Below, piece by piece: positions 53,901-59,424 of a stretch of 64,000 nt of DNA. Position 1 is the stretch's first letter. Each line of letters starts with the position of its first letter. Origin of the DNA: Sinohyriopsis cumingii (Eukaryota; Mollusca; Bivalvia; Unionida; Unionidae); the NCBI GenBank assembly GCA_028554795.2, contig CM068830.1, forward strand, positions 46,762,227 through 46,826,226, in the 5' to 3' direction. Below the pieces are notes generated by a model. The model made no database searches. It was not told where the DNA came from and worked only from the letters and a program-made list of their open reading frames with translations. The translations under genes were made by a program, and so were the position numbers.

Positions 53901-54016
53901 CTTATCTATTGCTGGATGTATTTTGGTACAATTTTGAACAAAATGAGCAAAACGACAAACAGTAAATTTCCAAAAACCTTCAGTGTAGGATGCTCCAGAG
54001 ACTTGATGTCAGCCAT
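6006..54016 (-). CDS. MAEA: MAEA, RING subunit of the CTLH/GID E3 ubiquitin ligase (complete coding sequence, nine exons)
   Basis: Joining 53978-54016, 39280-39465, 28373-28576, 25245-25367, 24040-24116, 22202-22310, 18089-18222, 16977-17172 and 6006-6107 (all minus) gives 1170 nt, 389 residues plus TGA, close to the roughly 396 residues of vertebrate MAEA. Every junction is GT-AG and keeps frame; the exon 5/6 and 7/8 introns are phase 2, the rest phase 0. Seen in order: N-terminal helical segment (about 14-110), LisH (about 116-143, [20 protein letters not shown]), CTLH/CRA (about 144-290), and a Gid-type RING with C305-P-V-C308, H323-C324, C331 and the [11 protein letters not shown] signature, ending KVYVM. 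In known complexes this subunit pairs with RMD5A to form the catalytic RING dimer that recruits the E2, in nucleus and cytosol. The gene spans about 48 kb because its introns are full of transposons. The ATG was chosen because [13 protein letters not shown] matches the family N-terminus and joins exon 2 in frame. Nothing in the coding sequence is broken. Confidence 0.96.
6185..6450. repeat. Possible decayed pogo/Tigger-type terminal sequences
   Basis: 'tacagtggtccctcagtac' at about 6189 and 'cttggtataaaactccctc' near 6413 resemble the ends of Tigger-like elements (CAGTGG.. start, '..tataa..' repeats). No clean inverted pair or coding part is seen, so this is tentative. Confidence 0.3.
6460..8035. 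other. Intron 8 sequence, nothing recognised
   Basis: AT-rich intronic DNA between the pogo-like fragment and the DR1-type repeat. No ORF, tandem repeat or RNA gene could be supported. Confidence 0.5.
8040..8990 (+). repeat. Dispersed repeat with TGACCTTTGACC-type direct half-sites
   Basis: Units recur near 8128, 8262, 8458 and 8800 with the order 'gcagaaaccatt', 'cagtgac.ctgacctttgaccc', 'aaatcaataggcttcttcct', 'gcaa.ccatccacaaagttt'. The same unit occurs at 35126-35480 and 38934-39030. The stretch 8600-8740 ('gcaaagtgtcttatccaagg') resembles another common invertebrate repeat tail, seen again near 25700. The plus ORFs here are shadows. Confidence 0.7.
9274..9578 (+). repeat. tRNA-derived SINE, family A, copy 1
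   Basis: The head has an A-box-like TGGCCTATTGG and a B-box GGGTTCAAACCC. It is followed by a conserved body ('gtgggacatgatgctacatg', 'cactataaactgccaca') that the two reverse copies at 14.0 and 16.2 kb share, and a 'cacactcacac' tail. The shared body shows it is a SINE, not a tRNA gene. Confidence 0.85.
9580..10595. other. Intron 8 sequence, nothing recognised
   Basis: Only short AT-rich ORFs (for example minus 9912-10169) without domains. The phrase 'ctgatcacattaa' occurs twice (10226 and 10430), hinting at a small repeat. Confidence 0.4.
10600..13700 (-). mobile_element. Heavily decayed retroelement, RNase H remnant, DIRS-like by inference
   Basis: On the minus strand, a stop-ridden frame near 12125-12060 reads [11 protein letters not shown], stop, CTSLKGG, matching the TDN..VAYIN..GG block of retroelement RNase H. 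About 80 bp further on, 11951-11985 reads [11 protein letters not shown], the HIPG.LN..AD block that ends RNase H. A readable but unrecognised segment, [20 protein letters not shown], lies near 11040-10960. The spacing and order fit an RT-RNase H polyprotein of the DIRS or Gypsy type. Many stops and frameshifts show it is dead. The plus ORFs here are shadows. Confidence 0.5.
14003..14323 (-). repeat. tRNA-derived SINE, family A, copy 2
   Basis: Reverse copy of the element at 9274. The tRNA-like head (GGTCTAGTGGTTAGAG, GGGTTCAAACCCC) is at the right end; the body and a (CA)n tail extend left. It contains the same 'gtgggacatcatgctacatg' core. Confidence 0.88.
14910..14990 (-). repeat. Possible LINE 3' tail with (TTA)n
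   Basis: Read on the minus strand, unique sequence runs through 'ctataaataaagc' into six ATT units (14912-14930). CR1/L2-like LINEs end in such short tandem repeats. There is no coding remnant next to it. Confidence 0.3.
16152..16480 (-). repeat. tRNA-derived SINE, family A, copy 3
   Basis: Reverse copy, about 500 bp downstream of MAEA exon 8 in intron 8. The body is close to copy 2. The tail is (GT)n on the plus strand at 16155-16172, so the family ends in (CA)n. Confidence 0.88.
16977..17172 (-). CDS. MAEA: MAEA coding exon 8 (Gid-type RING)
   Basis: Completes the split proline codon, then [17 protein letters not shown] and the RING core [19 protein letters not shown] followed by [14 protein letters not shown]. 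The acceptor is TTCAG at 17173-17177 and the donor GTGAGT. This exon holds the zinc-ligand cysteines and histidine (C305, C308, H323, C324, C331). Confidence 0.96.
18089..18222 (-). CDS. MAEA: MAEA coding exon 7 (CRA)
   Basis: Encodes [20 protein letters not shown] onward to QAGLSALKT plus two bases of a proline codon. The acceptor is AACAG after a T-rich tract; the donor is GTATCC in phase 2. The next exon supplies the last base of the proline codon. Confidence 0.95.
18223..20955. other. Intron 6, left part: microsatellites only
   Basis: A (CA)n run at 18735-18753, ATCA repeats near 19625, and AT-rich DNA. No gene or element is recognised. Confidence 0.5.
20960..21900. repeat. Minisatellite, about ten units of 78-81 bp
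   Basis: The phrase 'gaaatggaccagttcctctc' recurs, diverged, at 21108, 21171, 21251, 21331, 21412, 21490, 21568, 21646, 21725, 21803 and 21881. Spacing is 78-81 bp apart from one short first interval. Each unit continues 'acaatttgcctgtaccaacc', 'cttctaggcaaggtagagc' and 'ctgggtggagtttc'. It lies in MAEA intron 6 and has no reading frame. Confidence 0.88.
22202..22310 (-). CDS. MAEA: MAEA coding exon 6 (CTLH/CRA)
   Basis: Begins with the base that completes the split arginine codon, then [20 protein letters not shown] and on to TQLTHYK. The acceptor is TTACAG and the donor [16 protein letters not shown] matches the conserved MGMLAFPPDT block of vertebrate MAEA. Confidence 0.95.
22311..24039. 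other. Intron 5, nothing recognised
   Basis: AT-rich sequence between exons 6 and 5. Short ORFs such as minus 23740-23973 have no domain. Confidence 0.5.
24040..24116 (-). CDS. MAEA: MAEA coding exon 5 (CTLH)
   Basis: Encodes [20 protein letters not shown] onward to RLEAV plus two bases of an arginine codon completed by exon 6. The acceptor is TTTCAG and the donor GTAAGT. At 77 nt it is too short to be seen as an ORF; it was found by family alignment. Confidence 0.95.
24188..24470 (+). repeat. Minisatellite, about nine units of 28-31 bp
   Basis: The unit is 'gcagggctttgggtagtttt' followed by 'attacacta' or 'attgcacta'. The 94-codon plus ORF (repeating [10 protein letters not shown]) is a product of the repeat. 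It starts only 72 bp from the acceptor side of MAEA exon 5. Confidence 0.9.
24744..24990 (+). repeat. tRNA-derived SINE, family B, copy 1
   Basis: A tRNA-Leu/Ser-like head (GGCCGAGTGGTCTAAAGCGC, B-box GGGTTCGAGTC) is followed by a body ('tcgtgggtcggtggttcttt', 'ttaatactggctgccatg') and a (CAA)n tail. The flanks 'agatttaat' and 'agaattaat' may be a decayed target-site duplication. Confidence 0.92.
25245..25367 (-). CDS. MAEA: MAEA coding exon 4 (CTLH start)
   Basis: Residues 144-184, [11 protein letters not shown] to LRKIK, containing the conserved ESLARRET and CLNWC motifs of the CTLH domain. The acceptor is ATGCAG and the donor GTAAAT. Confidence 0.96.
26564..28113. mobile_element. Non-autonomous TIR element, pogo/Tigger-like ends, about 1.55 kb
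   Basis: The left end carries CTCGATAACTCAC (26572-26584), and the right end read in reverse carries CCTCGATAACTCACG followed by 'gtggggtccacaaac'. Such ends are typical of pogo/Tigger elements. No transposase is present; the minus ORFs at 27071 and 27562 have no domain. The target-site duplication is not clear. The element lies in MAEA intron 3 and contains the hairpins at 27275-27366. Confidence 0.6.
27275..27366. repeat. Two adjacent perfect hairpins (8-bp and 34-bp arms)
   Basis: TCTAGCGG-CC-CCGCTAGA occupies 27275-27292. Sharing its last base, 27292-27325 pairs perfectly with 27333-27366 (34-bp arms) around a 7-nt loop AATAAAT. No mismatch is seen in either. Confidence 0.9.
28373..28576 (-). 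CDS. MAEA: MAEA coding exon 3 (LisH)
   Basis: Residues 76-143, from [13 protein letters not shown] to AQHSEIE, carrying the LisH motif ([20 protein letters not shown]). The acceptor is TTTCAG and the donor GTGAAT, both phase 0. The next exon continues with DLTNIELF, as in other MAEA proteins. Confidence 0.96.
29559..29705 (+). other. Unassigned 48-codon ORF, possible transposase N-terminus
   Basis: ATG at 29559 opens [20 protein letters not shown] and on to KKVCDA, TAG. The frame stays open for about 30 more codons ([10 protein letters not shown] onward). The lysine-rich N-terminus with a 'LDKYF' start resembles N-termini of DNA transposon proteins, but no domain confirms this. It lies in MAEA intron 2, 460 bp left of the solo LTR. 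Confidence 0.2.
30165..31813 (+). mobile_element. Solo LTR, 1649 bp, with 5-bp target-site duplication
   Basis: Starts TGTCATGTTTACCCC and ends AGAACGCCACA (TG...CA). It is flanked by CTTCG at 30160-30164 and 31814-31818. A nearly identical copy lies inverted at 57786-59420. Inside, a purine-rich stretch (about 31310-31470) is an internal duplication, and the 3' part has 'cggcattgctgactggggg'. No primer-binding site or internal region follows, so it is a solo LTR. The ORFs in it have no domain. Confidence 0.8.
31820..33235. other. Intron 2 sequence, nothing recognised
   Basis: AT-rich intronic DNA between the two LTR-like elements, with a poly-G run near 33038-33048. No gene supported. Confidence 0.4.
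33240..34535 (+). mobile_element. Diverged relative of the solo LTR, partial
   Basis: The last 80 bp ('attaaattgttat', 'ttggcattgctgaccgtggg', 'ctcaga') align with the same part of the 30165 LTR, and the order of weaker matches upstream is kept (AT-rich block, 'ccacaggga' before a purine-rich block). It ends in a (TA)n run. The left boundary is approximate. Confidence 0.5.
34536..34603. repeat. (TA)n microsatellite
   Basis: 68 bp of uninterrupted TA, at the exact point where similarity to the LTR family stops. Confidence 0.97.
34750..35046 (-). other. Unassigned minus-strand ORF, possible transposon protein remnant
   Basis: Open frame of about 97 codons from 35043 down to TAA 34750, without a good ATG start. 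It reads [20 protein letters not shown] and then a Cys cluster ([14 protein letters not shown]), ending in [15 protein letters not shown]. Composition is protein-like, but no family is recognised. It lies in MAEA intron 2 among repeats and may be the 3' end of a mobile-element gene. Confidence 0.3.
35120..35480 (+). repeat. DR1-type repeat array, left part
   Basis: Three units at about 35126, 35248 and 35389 of the repeat described at 8040, with 'tgaccctgaccccac' and 'ttcttccttacc'. The array is broken at 35480 by the LINE and resumes at about 38928. Confidence 0.7.
35483..38650 (-). mobile_element. CR1/L2-like LINE, endonuclease plus reverse transcriptase, inactivated
   Basis: Minus-strand pieces in order: endonuclease (38526-38021: [33 protein letters not shown]), linker (38006-37488), then reverse transcriptase with [20 protein letters not shown] (37482-37198), [18 protein letters not shown] (37053 on), [10 protein letters not shown] and YADDTQIY (about 36785-36774). 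The C-terminal [10 protein letters not shown] and [12 protein letters not shown] motifs (36535-36305) are typical of CR1/L2-like elements. The 3' end has 'gcgctatacaaagtcctc' and a (TTA)n tail at 35480-35523. Frameshifts and stops divide it into at least eight frames. It is truncated at 5' inside the endonuclease and carries a SINE in its 3' UTR. Confidence 0.9.
35675..35916 (-). repeat. tRNA-derived SINE, family B, copy 2, nested in LINE 3' UTR
   Basis: Reverse copy of the 24744 family, flanked by the 13-bp duplication TGCTGAGAATATT at 35662-35674 and 35917-35929. The flanks belong to the LINE, so the SINE inserted after it. Confidence 0.95.
38663..38917 (-). repeat. tRNA-derived SINE, family B, copy 3, at LINE 5' edge
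   Basis: Reverse copy with the (CAA)n tail at the left. 'agaatttgtt' appears at 38653-38662 and 38918-38927 as a likely target-site duplication, partly overlapping the tail. Confidence 0.9.
38928..39215 (+). repeat. DR1-type repeat array, right part
   Basis: Resumes the array interrupted at 35480: 'cagtcagtgaccctgacctt', 'aataggattcttccttaccc', 'gccatccagagtttgg'. It ends about 65 bp before MAEA exon 2. Confidence 0.7.
39280..39465 (-). CDS. MAEA: MAEA coding exon 2 (N-terminal helical region)
   Basis: Residues 14-75, from [10 protein letters not shown] to KMLKRK. The acceptor is TTTCAG at 39466-39471 and the donor is GTAAAA. The segment is charged and predicted helical, matching the MAEA region before LisH. 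A tRNA-type SINE lies about 400 bp upstream in intron 1. Confidence 0.95.
39875..40132 (+). repeat. tRNA-derived SINE, family B, copy 4
   Basis: Flanked by the perfect 13-bp duplication CATCATCACAGGA at 39862-39874 and 40133-40145. The head has GGCCAAGTGGTCTAAAGCGC and the tail is CAACAA-rich. The insertion is about 400 bp upstream of MAEA exon 2. Confidence 0.96.
40740..41390 (+). mobile_element. hAT transposase remnant, C-terminal part
   Basis: Shifting plus frames read [21 protein letters not shown] near 40940-41010 and, after more breaks, [11 protein letters not shown] then [24 protein letters not shown] and [11 protein letters not shown] (about 41175-41360). These match the hAT C-terminal dimerisation block (W..., S.A.ER.FS..G.IH.K.RN.L, KLV.....L). 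Stops and frameshifts, for instance TAA after MELSN at 41231, show it is a fossil. Confidence 0.75.
41786..44023. mobile_element. Non-autonomous Tigger-like TIR element, 2238 bp, with internal duplication
   Basis: Begins CAGTGGAACCCTGCC after TA (41784-41785) and ends with the inverse GCGGGGTTCCGATG before TA (44024-44025). The inner ends have the 'aacgcga..ttcgg' pattern seen in Tigger-type TIRs. It has no transposase. The interior is a large direct duplication: 42001-42470 matches 42632-43260, and the second unit has about 160 extra bases (42797-42960). Confidence 0.85.
44457..44474 (-). promoter_or_regulatory. G-quadruplex-type tract on the MAEA sense strand
   Basis: The plus strand has C6-A-C3-A-C3-A-C3, so the MAEA-sense strand has four G-runs with one-base loops, a classic parallel quadruplex pattern. 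It lies in intron 1. Function is not known. Confidence 0.6.
44759..45400 (-). mobile_element. DIRS-like tyrosine recombinase remnant
   Basis: The minus frame 45094-44759 reads [20 protein letters not shown] then [20 protein letters not shown] and [12 protein letters not shown]. This is the end of a retroelement-type tyrosine recombinase: the H..R pair in [12 protein letters not shown], the W-S-TTF block and the catalytic Tyr in FYL. The upstream part is frameshifted ([20 protein letters not shown] in another phase). Whether it belongs to the same family as the RNase H remnant at 10.6-13.7 kb is not known. Confidence 0.7.
45388..46077. repeat. 345-bp tandem duplication (two units)
   Basis: Unit 1 is 45388-45732 and unit 2 is 45733-46077, both starting 'cccaattttgta' and nearly identical throughout. 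This is why the minus ORFs at 45313-45510 and 45614-45856 share [15 protein letters not shown]. Each unit also contains smaller repeats of 'ggtgcatctcctcctcaatg'. Confidence 0.92.
46090..47860 (+). mobile_element. Second non-LTR retrotransposon (RTE/I-like), reverse transcriptase, inactivated
   Basis: Plus-strand pieces: [72 protein letters not shown], then after a frameshift near 46900 [40 protein letters not shown] and [15 protein letters not shown]. The order matches reverse transcriptase followed by the C-terminal W.GH.LR block of RTE/I-like LINEs. The catalytic YADD-like box reads SADG, and in-frame stops occur at 46213, 46432 and 46600, so it is inactive. The endonuclease part is missing. 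It ends near the (TA)n run at 47872. Confidence 0.85.
47872..47926. repeat. (TA)n microsatellite
   Basis: About 55 bp of TA following the LINE remnant. Confidence 0.97.
49140..50190 (+). other. Pogo element leader, possible 5' exon
   Basis: Inside the transposon, upstream of the transposase. At 49392 an ATG begins [11 protein letters not shown] and runs into GGTAAGTAAT, a strong donor-like sequence. It might be a short spliced leader exon of the transposase. The ORFs at 49614 and 49826 are hydrophobic and AT-rich, with no domain. Confidence 0.25.
50198..51862 (+). pseudogene. pogo-family transposase, one in-frame stop
   Basis: Two abutting frames, 50198-51322 and 51323-51862, are in the same phase and separated only by TGA at 51320-51322. 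Seen: N-terminal linker starting near [13 protein letters not shown], a CENP-B/Psq-type helix-turn-helix (about 134-175, [20 protein letters not shown]), a second DNA-binding HTH (about 186-250, [16 protein letters not shown] to [10 protein letters not shown]), and the DDE domain with D298 ([11 protein letters not shown]), D403 ([10 protein letters not shown]) and D439 (LQPLDV). The last spacing fits pogo elements, and all catalytic Asp are kept. The stop falls at 375, where relatives usually have Trp, so TGG to TGA is likely. The C-terminus is acidic ([17 protein letters not shown]). Recent inactivation is the simplest reading. Confidence 0.9.
52690..53635. other. Intron 1 next to promoter, nothing firm
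   Basis: AT-rich DNA. The minus ORF at 53398-53583 reads protein-like ([20 protein letters not shown]) but has no recognised family and no fitting splice sites. Confidence 0.35.
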
Positions 54017-54420
54017 ATTTGTTATTGTCCCTCACACTATGTAATTTATTATTTTTATTAACGAAATTTATAATTTTCAATAAACATTCTTTTATTACTG
54101 TATATCAGTGAAATTAAAGACTTTTCTGCCAGACTCGGATAAATTCGAACAAATATTTACTCATCGTCTTCGTTACGTCACGAGACTTGACGAGATCGCC
54201 AAAATTCATTCTGCCACTCGTGTGGTAAAGACCCGCTAAATTCACCTTGCATAAAATTCGACGCCTACCTGGAAAATTGTCAGGCGTTTATTATCATCGC
54301 ATCATATCTTTAAGGTACGTGAACAAATTGGATATTTTCTGTTTTGTGAAATTTTTACTGAGTGACTTCAGACCAAATACCGGTGGGATTCTTTGTTCGT
54401 AAGGTGAGTTCAATTATTCT
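53640..54420. promoter_or_regulatory. CpG-rich putative promoter of MAEA, possibly bidirectional
   Basis: CpG dinucleotides are frequent here and rare in most of the window, and MAEA exon 1 lies inside. Visible motifs are an NRF1-like core within the palindrome GGGCGCGTGCGCCC (53692-53705), a hairpin TCCCGCATAGCGGGA (53731-53745) and an ATF/CRE-like TTACGTCA (54173-54180). On the plus strand, good donors follow at 54314 (AAG|GTACGT) and 54403 (AAG|GTGAGT), suggesting a first exon transcribed away from MAEA. The promoter role is inferred from position and composition. Confidence 0.6.
53978..54016 (-). CDS. MAEA: MAEA coding exon 1
   Basis: Thirteen codons, [13 protein letters not shown], starting at the ATG read from 54016. 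The donor after AAG is GTTTTT, weaker than the other donors of the gene. The exon is too short for ORF finding and was located by the HPTLK motif that precedes VPYE in the family. It sits in the CpG-rich promoter zone, 14.5 kb from exon 2. Confidence 0.92.
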
Positions 54421-54567
54421 TTGGGTTGCCTGTGCTCGGATTCACAAATTTCAAAAGTTTGATGTAAGTTACCGAGCGTAATTTATTTTTCATTTATATG
54501 CTTTTATTGCGCATTTTATGTTTACTTGTTTTTTGTTTGTTTTCTTTCATGCTTATTAAAAATATAG

Positions 54568-54708
54568 GCCAGATTGTTTGAAATGTCTTTGGCCCGTCGG
54601 CATGGTCGAATTGAAGATTGCTATCACCAAGAAGGAACACTCATGTACATAGGCAATAAAGGCGCAGTTATCGATCCAAAAGTTGTTTGCAAACTGAGAC
54701 TGTCATAA
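54568..54708 (+). other. Candidate plus-strand exon with a 41-codon ORF of unknown function
   Basis: After the divergent donors, an acceptor-like ATATAG at 54562-54567 follows a T-rich tract. An ATG at 54583 opens a 41-residue ORF (MSLARRHGRIEDCYHQEGTL and on) ending at TAA 54706-54708. Local base composition is richer in CG than its surroundings. No family is recognised. It could be a small-protein gene, a leader exon or noncoding. No further plus-strand exons could be linked to it. Confidence 0.25.
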
Positions 54709-54709
54709 G

Positions 54710-57700
54710 TTCATAGACTTGACGGCCAAACTGAGACGCAAAAGGTTTGCAGGGAAATAATATTTGCAAATGTCTGATCATTGATTTCATGCAGACGATA
54801 ATGCGGTATGGGAGAAATCGCATCGCCCTCCATGTCTGGTGCAGTTTATGCAAATGACCCCCATCGAAGCTTGGCAAATAGGGTGTAGATTACAGGCCGA
54901 CATGACAGTCGTTCACGGCCCATTTCCTAACTCAGGAGTTTGGGATGAGGTCGCGTGTTTACCTATAACAAAGAACAAAGCACACACTGCAGTGAAGATA
55001 TGATCTTTACCCCCACCCCCAAAAGGTATGAAAAGGAAGTGTTATTATTTTTTTCCGTGGCTTTATTAATAGTGGATGCATATGAAGTAACAATAAACTA
55101 TTGAGCATTTTAAAGTGTATGCTATGGTTTCTCTATGAAATATATAGGCATATACCACTTTAAAAAGTACAAGTATACATAACAGTTGATGATACTAACG
55201 ATGTAGTTGGACTCTGTTATTTAATGACATGGGAGGAAAACTCAGAATGCTGTTCTATACCCCATACCATCCCCTACCCCAAACAAACAAAAAAAAAAAA
55301 AAAGCAAAAAAAAGCTCAGCATGGCATAATCCCTTTTGCAATTTCAACTCAAGCTAGTTTTTATTGGGGTTTTATTGTTAATCATTGTCAGAGTACTTGT
55401 TTGTGATGCTACATATATGGTATTTGAGAGAACTGGCTGCATTTGACCTGGTTAACATGTAAGCTAAATGTAATTTCAGAATTGGTATCTAACTATACAT
55501 CAGGCAGCAAAGTTACTCATTATATTATACAATTTTCTCGCACTTTTCGTTATCAAAGTTTATTTTATTTTTATGAGAGGTCAATGCGAAACTAAAATGG
55601 CACTTGTATGAAAGTTGCACTGAACTTAATAGACTTATTGAATATGGACAAGACTGGTCATGCATTTGCAGATCATGTTACATGTATATAGTTCATTGGA
55701 AGTTTTAGACTGATTTGCATCACTGTATAAGACACTGCTTATTCATTTTGATTTGTGATGTCATTTAAATCTTAAACTCTAAATAGAATTGCGTAAAAAG
55801 TGTCTGCTTGCACAAGCACTCAGTGATCATGATACTCATCATAGTACTAACTGAACCAAAAGAAATAAACTAAATATGGGCATGTTACAGCATTATAAAA
55901 TGATATACTTTATATTTATTTTAATCCTGTATATTAACATAATGGGGTATAATTGTTACTATGTCCAACTGTCTTAGGGCTCTCAACAGAATTTCAGGAT
56001 GAGGAGTCCCTGGCATAACCTTGGGAGTCCATTACCTTCACAAGGATAGAAAGGAAAATGAGAAAGCACATGTTCTATATTTTAATAACATCATGACTGA
56101 ATTCTAAGTCATGCATAACATCACATTAAAATGAACGCATTTTTCAGTAAACAGACTTTTAAGTTTAAACATGCAAGTTTTTAGTTTGTTTTACTACTGT
56201 ACTACAACACTATAATCAAAAGATTATTTACATTGTTTTTTTCATATATATATATATATAAACAATTATGTGTCCAGAAACCTTGCTTTCAAGCCACTTT
56301 TGTTGGATTGAAACTATCAACACTTTAGCTAAACAGCAACGGCGACATTGCTTGGCCAAGAATTGCATCAAGACATTTCACCCTAATTGTGCTTCTTGCA
56401 TGCAGACATTTTGGTGACTTGGAAAGAATAAATTTTTTTGGTAACAATATGTGTTGTTTTTGTTTTGATTTGTGTTTTTTTTTTAAATTCTTTTTTTTAA
56501 AAGTTATATATCATGAAGTTTAAATTCTTTTTATATTAACTTTAGATATAGGTATCAAATTAAATCAAAAGGATTATGTCCTTAATCAGTTTATTTGCCC
56601 ACAATTGATAAGTCTGTTAAACAAAATTCCTGAAAACAAGTTTTAGTACACAAAACTTAACATATGTTCCACTGTTTTCTTGCCTTTCAGCCCATGAAAA
56701 TGTAGAATATCATTGTACATTCCTCAAATTTCTCATTTCTGTGATTTTTTAAATCAAAACTTAATGCATTATCTACTCTGTTAGCCAGTCCCATGAGAAT
56801 CGGGCTGAATCTGCAGCCATGCGATTGTGCCCCCCCCCCACCCAGTTGCAGTTGGAAAAGTATCCTGCATAGCACAGAAAAACAGTTGATTTTATGATAA
56901 ACATGGTAATTTGTATTTCTGCAACAAGAAAAACAAAGAGCCTTAAAATATTGGCAAAATTTTTCTAAATATAGTTGTGATAAAAATCATATGTTCCAAA
57001 CATTGCAGAACAGTTTTTAATATGGATTAAAACTTATGTTGATTGATGCTTATCAAGAGGACTTTTTGAGAGCACATATGCATGTAATTAGTCTTTGAAG
57101 ATCAAAACATAATTGGGCACTTGCAATCAGGCAATCTGATTAAAATCAGATCTCTGCTGTCCTAGGTGAAGATCTGCCAATGACCTCTGAGGGTTCATGT
57201 TCTCATAACCTAGGTTATTACCAAAGTCACTAATTTTATCAATCAGATGAAGTTTTATATCTTTGTGCTTTGGAGACTGAGCAGTATGACTGATGAACAT
57301 TGATGTGTGCCAAGCAATTTGATTAACTTTTATGATTTTTAAGCACTGCATTTCCATTCGCTGATTCAAAGGTTACCAGAACATGACCCCTGGGCATTGT
57401 TGTCAGATCTTCATATGATAGTGAAAATCTGATTTGTATCAGATTCGCAATCAGGTGTTTTAATCTTTTTGTCAGCTAAGATTTGATCAATGCAGCTTCA
57501 CCTGATCCCTTTGTAATCACGTCAACTTTGAGACAAACACCACATGATTGATACTTGCTTCTGTAGAAACAGGTCAGTTAAAAGAGAAGTTTGTCAACAA
57601 AAGATCTTGGCATGCAGAGTATTATTCTGTTAAAAGTTTCTTGTGTCCAGAATTAAAAGTACATGTACACATAATTTTACAAAGGTTTTAGCCTCCTAGA

Positions 57701-57780
57701 TGACACTGGTTCAGTGCATTTTTATCCCGTGTAGCTGTGGTAAATACTTTGAAAGTAGAGCAGTCAACAGGTCATTTAGA
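54710..57780. other. Right flank of promoter, no gene recognised
   Basis: Contains poly-A and poly-T runs, (TA)n at about 56246-56260 and a C10 tract at 56830. Short palindromes ATCTGATT-AA-AATCAGAT (about 57135) and AATCTGAT-TTGT-ATCAGATT (about 57426) bracket about 300 bp that may be a small repeat. If a divergent gene starts at 54.3 kb, this would be its intron. Confidence 0.35.
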
Positions 57781-57785
57781 TGGAA

Positions 57786-59420
57786 TGTGACGTTCTCACG
57801 TATTGGGGTGGGGTTCTCCCAATATAATTTAATTAAATTAAATTGAAAGTTCCACCCTGGCTCGTTAGGTTAGAAAGTTAAATTAGTGATGATGTAGATT
57901 TACAGCTCTGAGCCCCCAGTCAGCAATGCCGACGGTTAAATTATAGAGAACACGAAGATGAAATTCAATCAATAACAATTTAATAAATGTGATAATTTAA
58001 AAACGATAACTTCCAATCACTCGTCTTTCCCTCGACCAAGTGACAGCCTAATTCATCCCGTGATTTACAGTGTGAGTTCGATTTTCCCCCTGTCCTTGCA
58101 TCTACTCATCTATTTCTTCCCGCTGATTCATTCTTCCTTTCCGTTCCTCTAACTCCTTCTTTGTCTCTGTTTCCTCTCTACTATCTCCTCCAGCTTCGCT
58201 CCAGACTTCAACTTCTCCTTTCTTCTCCTTTTCCTCTCTATTATCTCCTCCTCCAATTCCGCTCCCAGACGTCAACTCCACCCTCTTCTCCTTCCCTCCT
58301 TTCCTCCGTCTCTCTATCCGAGACAACGGGACCAAACTTTAACTGGTCTGTCCCTCAAAGCTTCCTGTGAAAAACCACAAGGCGTTAACAAATGTTTTAT
58401 CGAACCTCACCTCACACTATAACGACAATTAACCATCAGATAGCTGTCACTGTTTCGGCCACGCATGCATACACATCGAAATTCCCACACACTTCTTGCA
58501 GGGTAAACAATGGCGTAATAACACAGTATCAGCGAATTGTTATACAGACATCAATACATTGCGTCACGTCAGTATATACACATATATATTTAATCTCATC
58601 GTACTACAATCTGACAAAATCAGACGCATGTCTGTACATTACAAATATTCAACAATGGCAAAATCTATAATCATATGAACATATGTGTTAGTCTACTATA
58701 AAATACCCACATAGTAAATTACAATATTAACTCTTACGACGGCTGGCAAGCTATATAATTCTTTACAAATATCAACTCATTTCTTCAAAATATGCAAACA
58801 TATTAACAAAACAAAGTAATTCTTCGTACTACGATTCTAGTACTAATAAAGTATACATACGACCTACAATTAAAATGCAGTCGCATTCCACAAAGACCGA
58901 ACAAATATCTACTGACCTTTTGAAGCTTTCTGTACTTAGGATTTCCCGCTCTAAGATTTTCCCGCCAATAACGAATGGCTATTTGGAGTTACGCTAACCT
59001 CTTCTCTGGGTAATTTCTCTCAGTGAACTAACTTTTGCCGGAAAACGCAGGGATATCATTCTACCCAAATCAAGGTCTCCCCCCATCTCGATTCTGATTG
59101 GGTGGCGCTGTGCCCCTGTCCAATCGTCTTAGCGGCCAGTTCAACCTGTCTGTCTGTTTGCAGGGGAAAGAAGTTAGGACACTCCCACTTCTTCAGGCAA
59201 TTTCTTTTGATCTTGGAAACATTTCGACACCTAGGTGATAATTGGCTGTCTGTGACTTCGCAACTCCGATGTCCGGTCCTTCGATTCTAGCCACAACAGT
59301 CTTACGTAACGGATTAGTGCTAGCCTTCGGCAATGTTTGACATCAAACAATGACCCGTCAGAATTACCTTGATTATACATGTTTCAAACTGGGCTACTCT
59401 GGGTCGGGGTAAACATGACA
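57786..59420 (-). mobile_element. Solo LTR, second copy, inverted, 1635 bp
   Basis: Reverse complement of the 30165-31813 LTR along its whole length, starting TGTGACGTTCTCACG and ending AACATGACA on the plus strand. The flanks are TGGAA and TCCAA, not a clean duplication. The copy is close to the first, so both are fairly young. ORFs inside are shared with copy 1 and have no domain. Confidence 0.85.
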
Positions 59421-59424
59421 TCCA

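Noticed and set aside
6006..54016. A novel multi-gene system encoded in the MAEA introns
   Set aside because: All coding-like segments in the introns resolve to transposon or retrotransposon remnants or to unsupported short ORFs.
58102..58370. Low-complexity ORFs rich in Glu/Lys or Ser/Leu
   Set aside because: Translation of the purine-rich tract of the inverted LTR.
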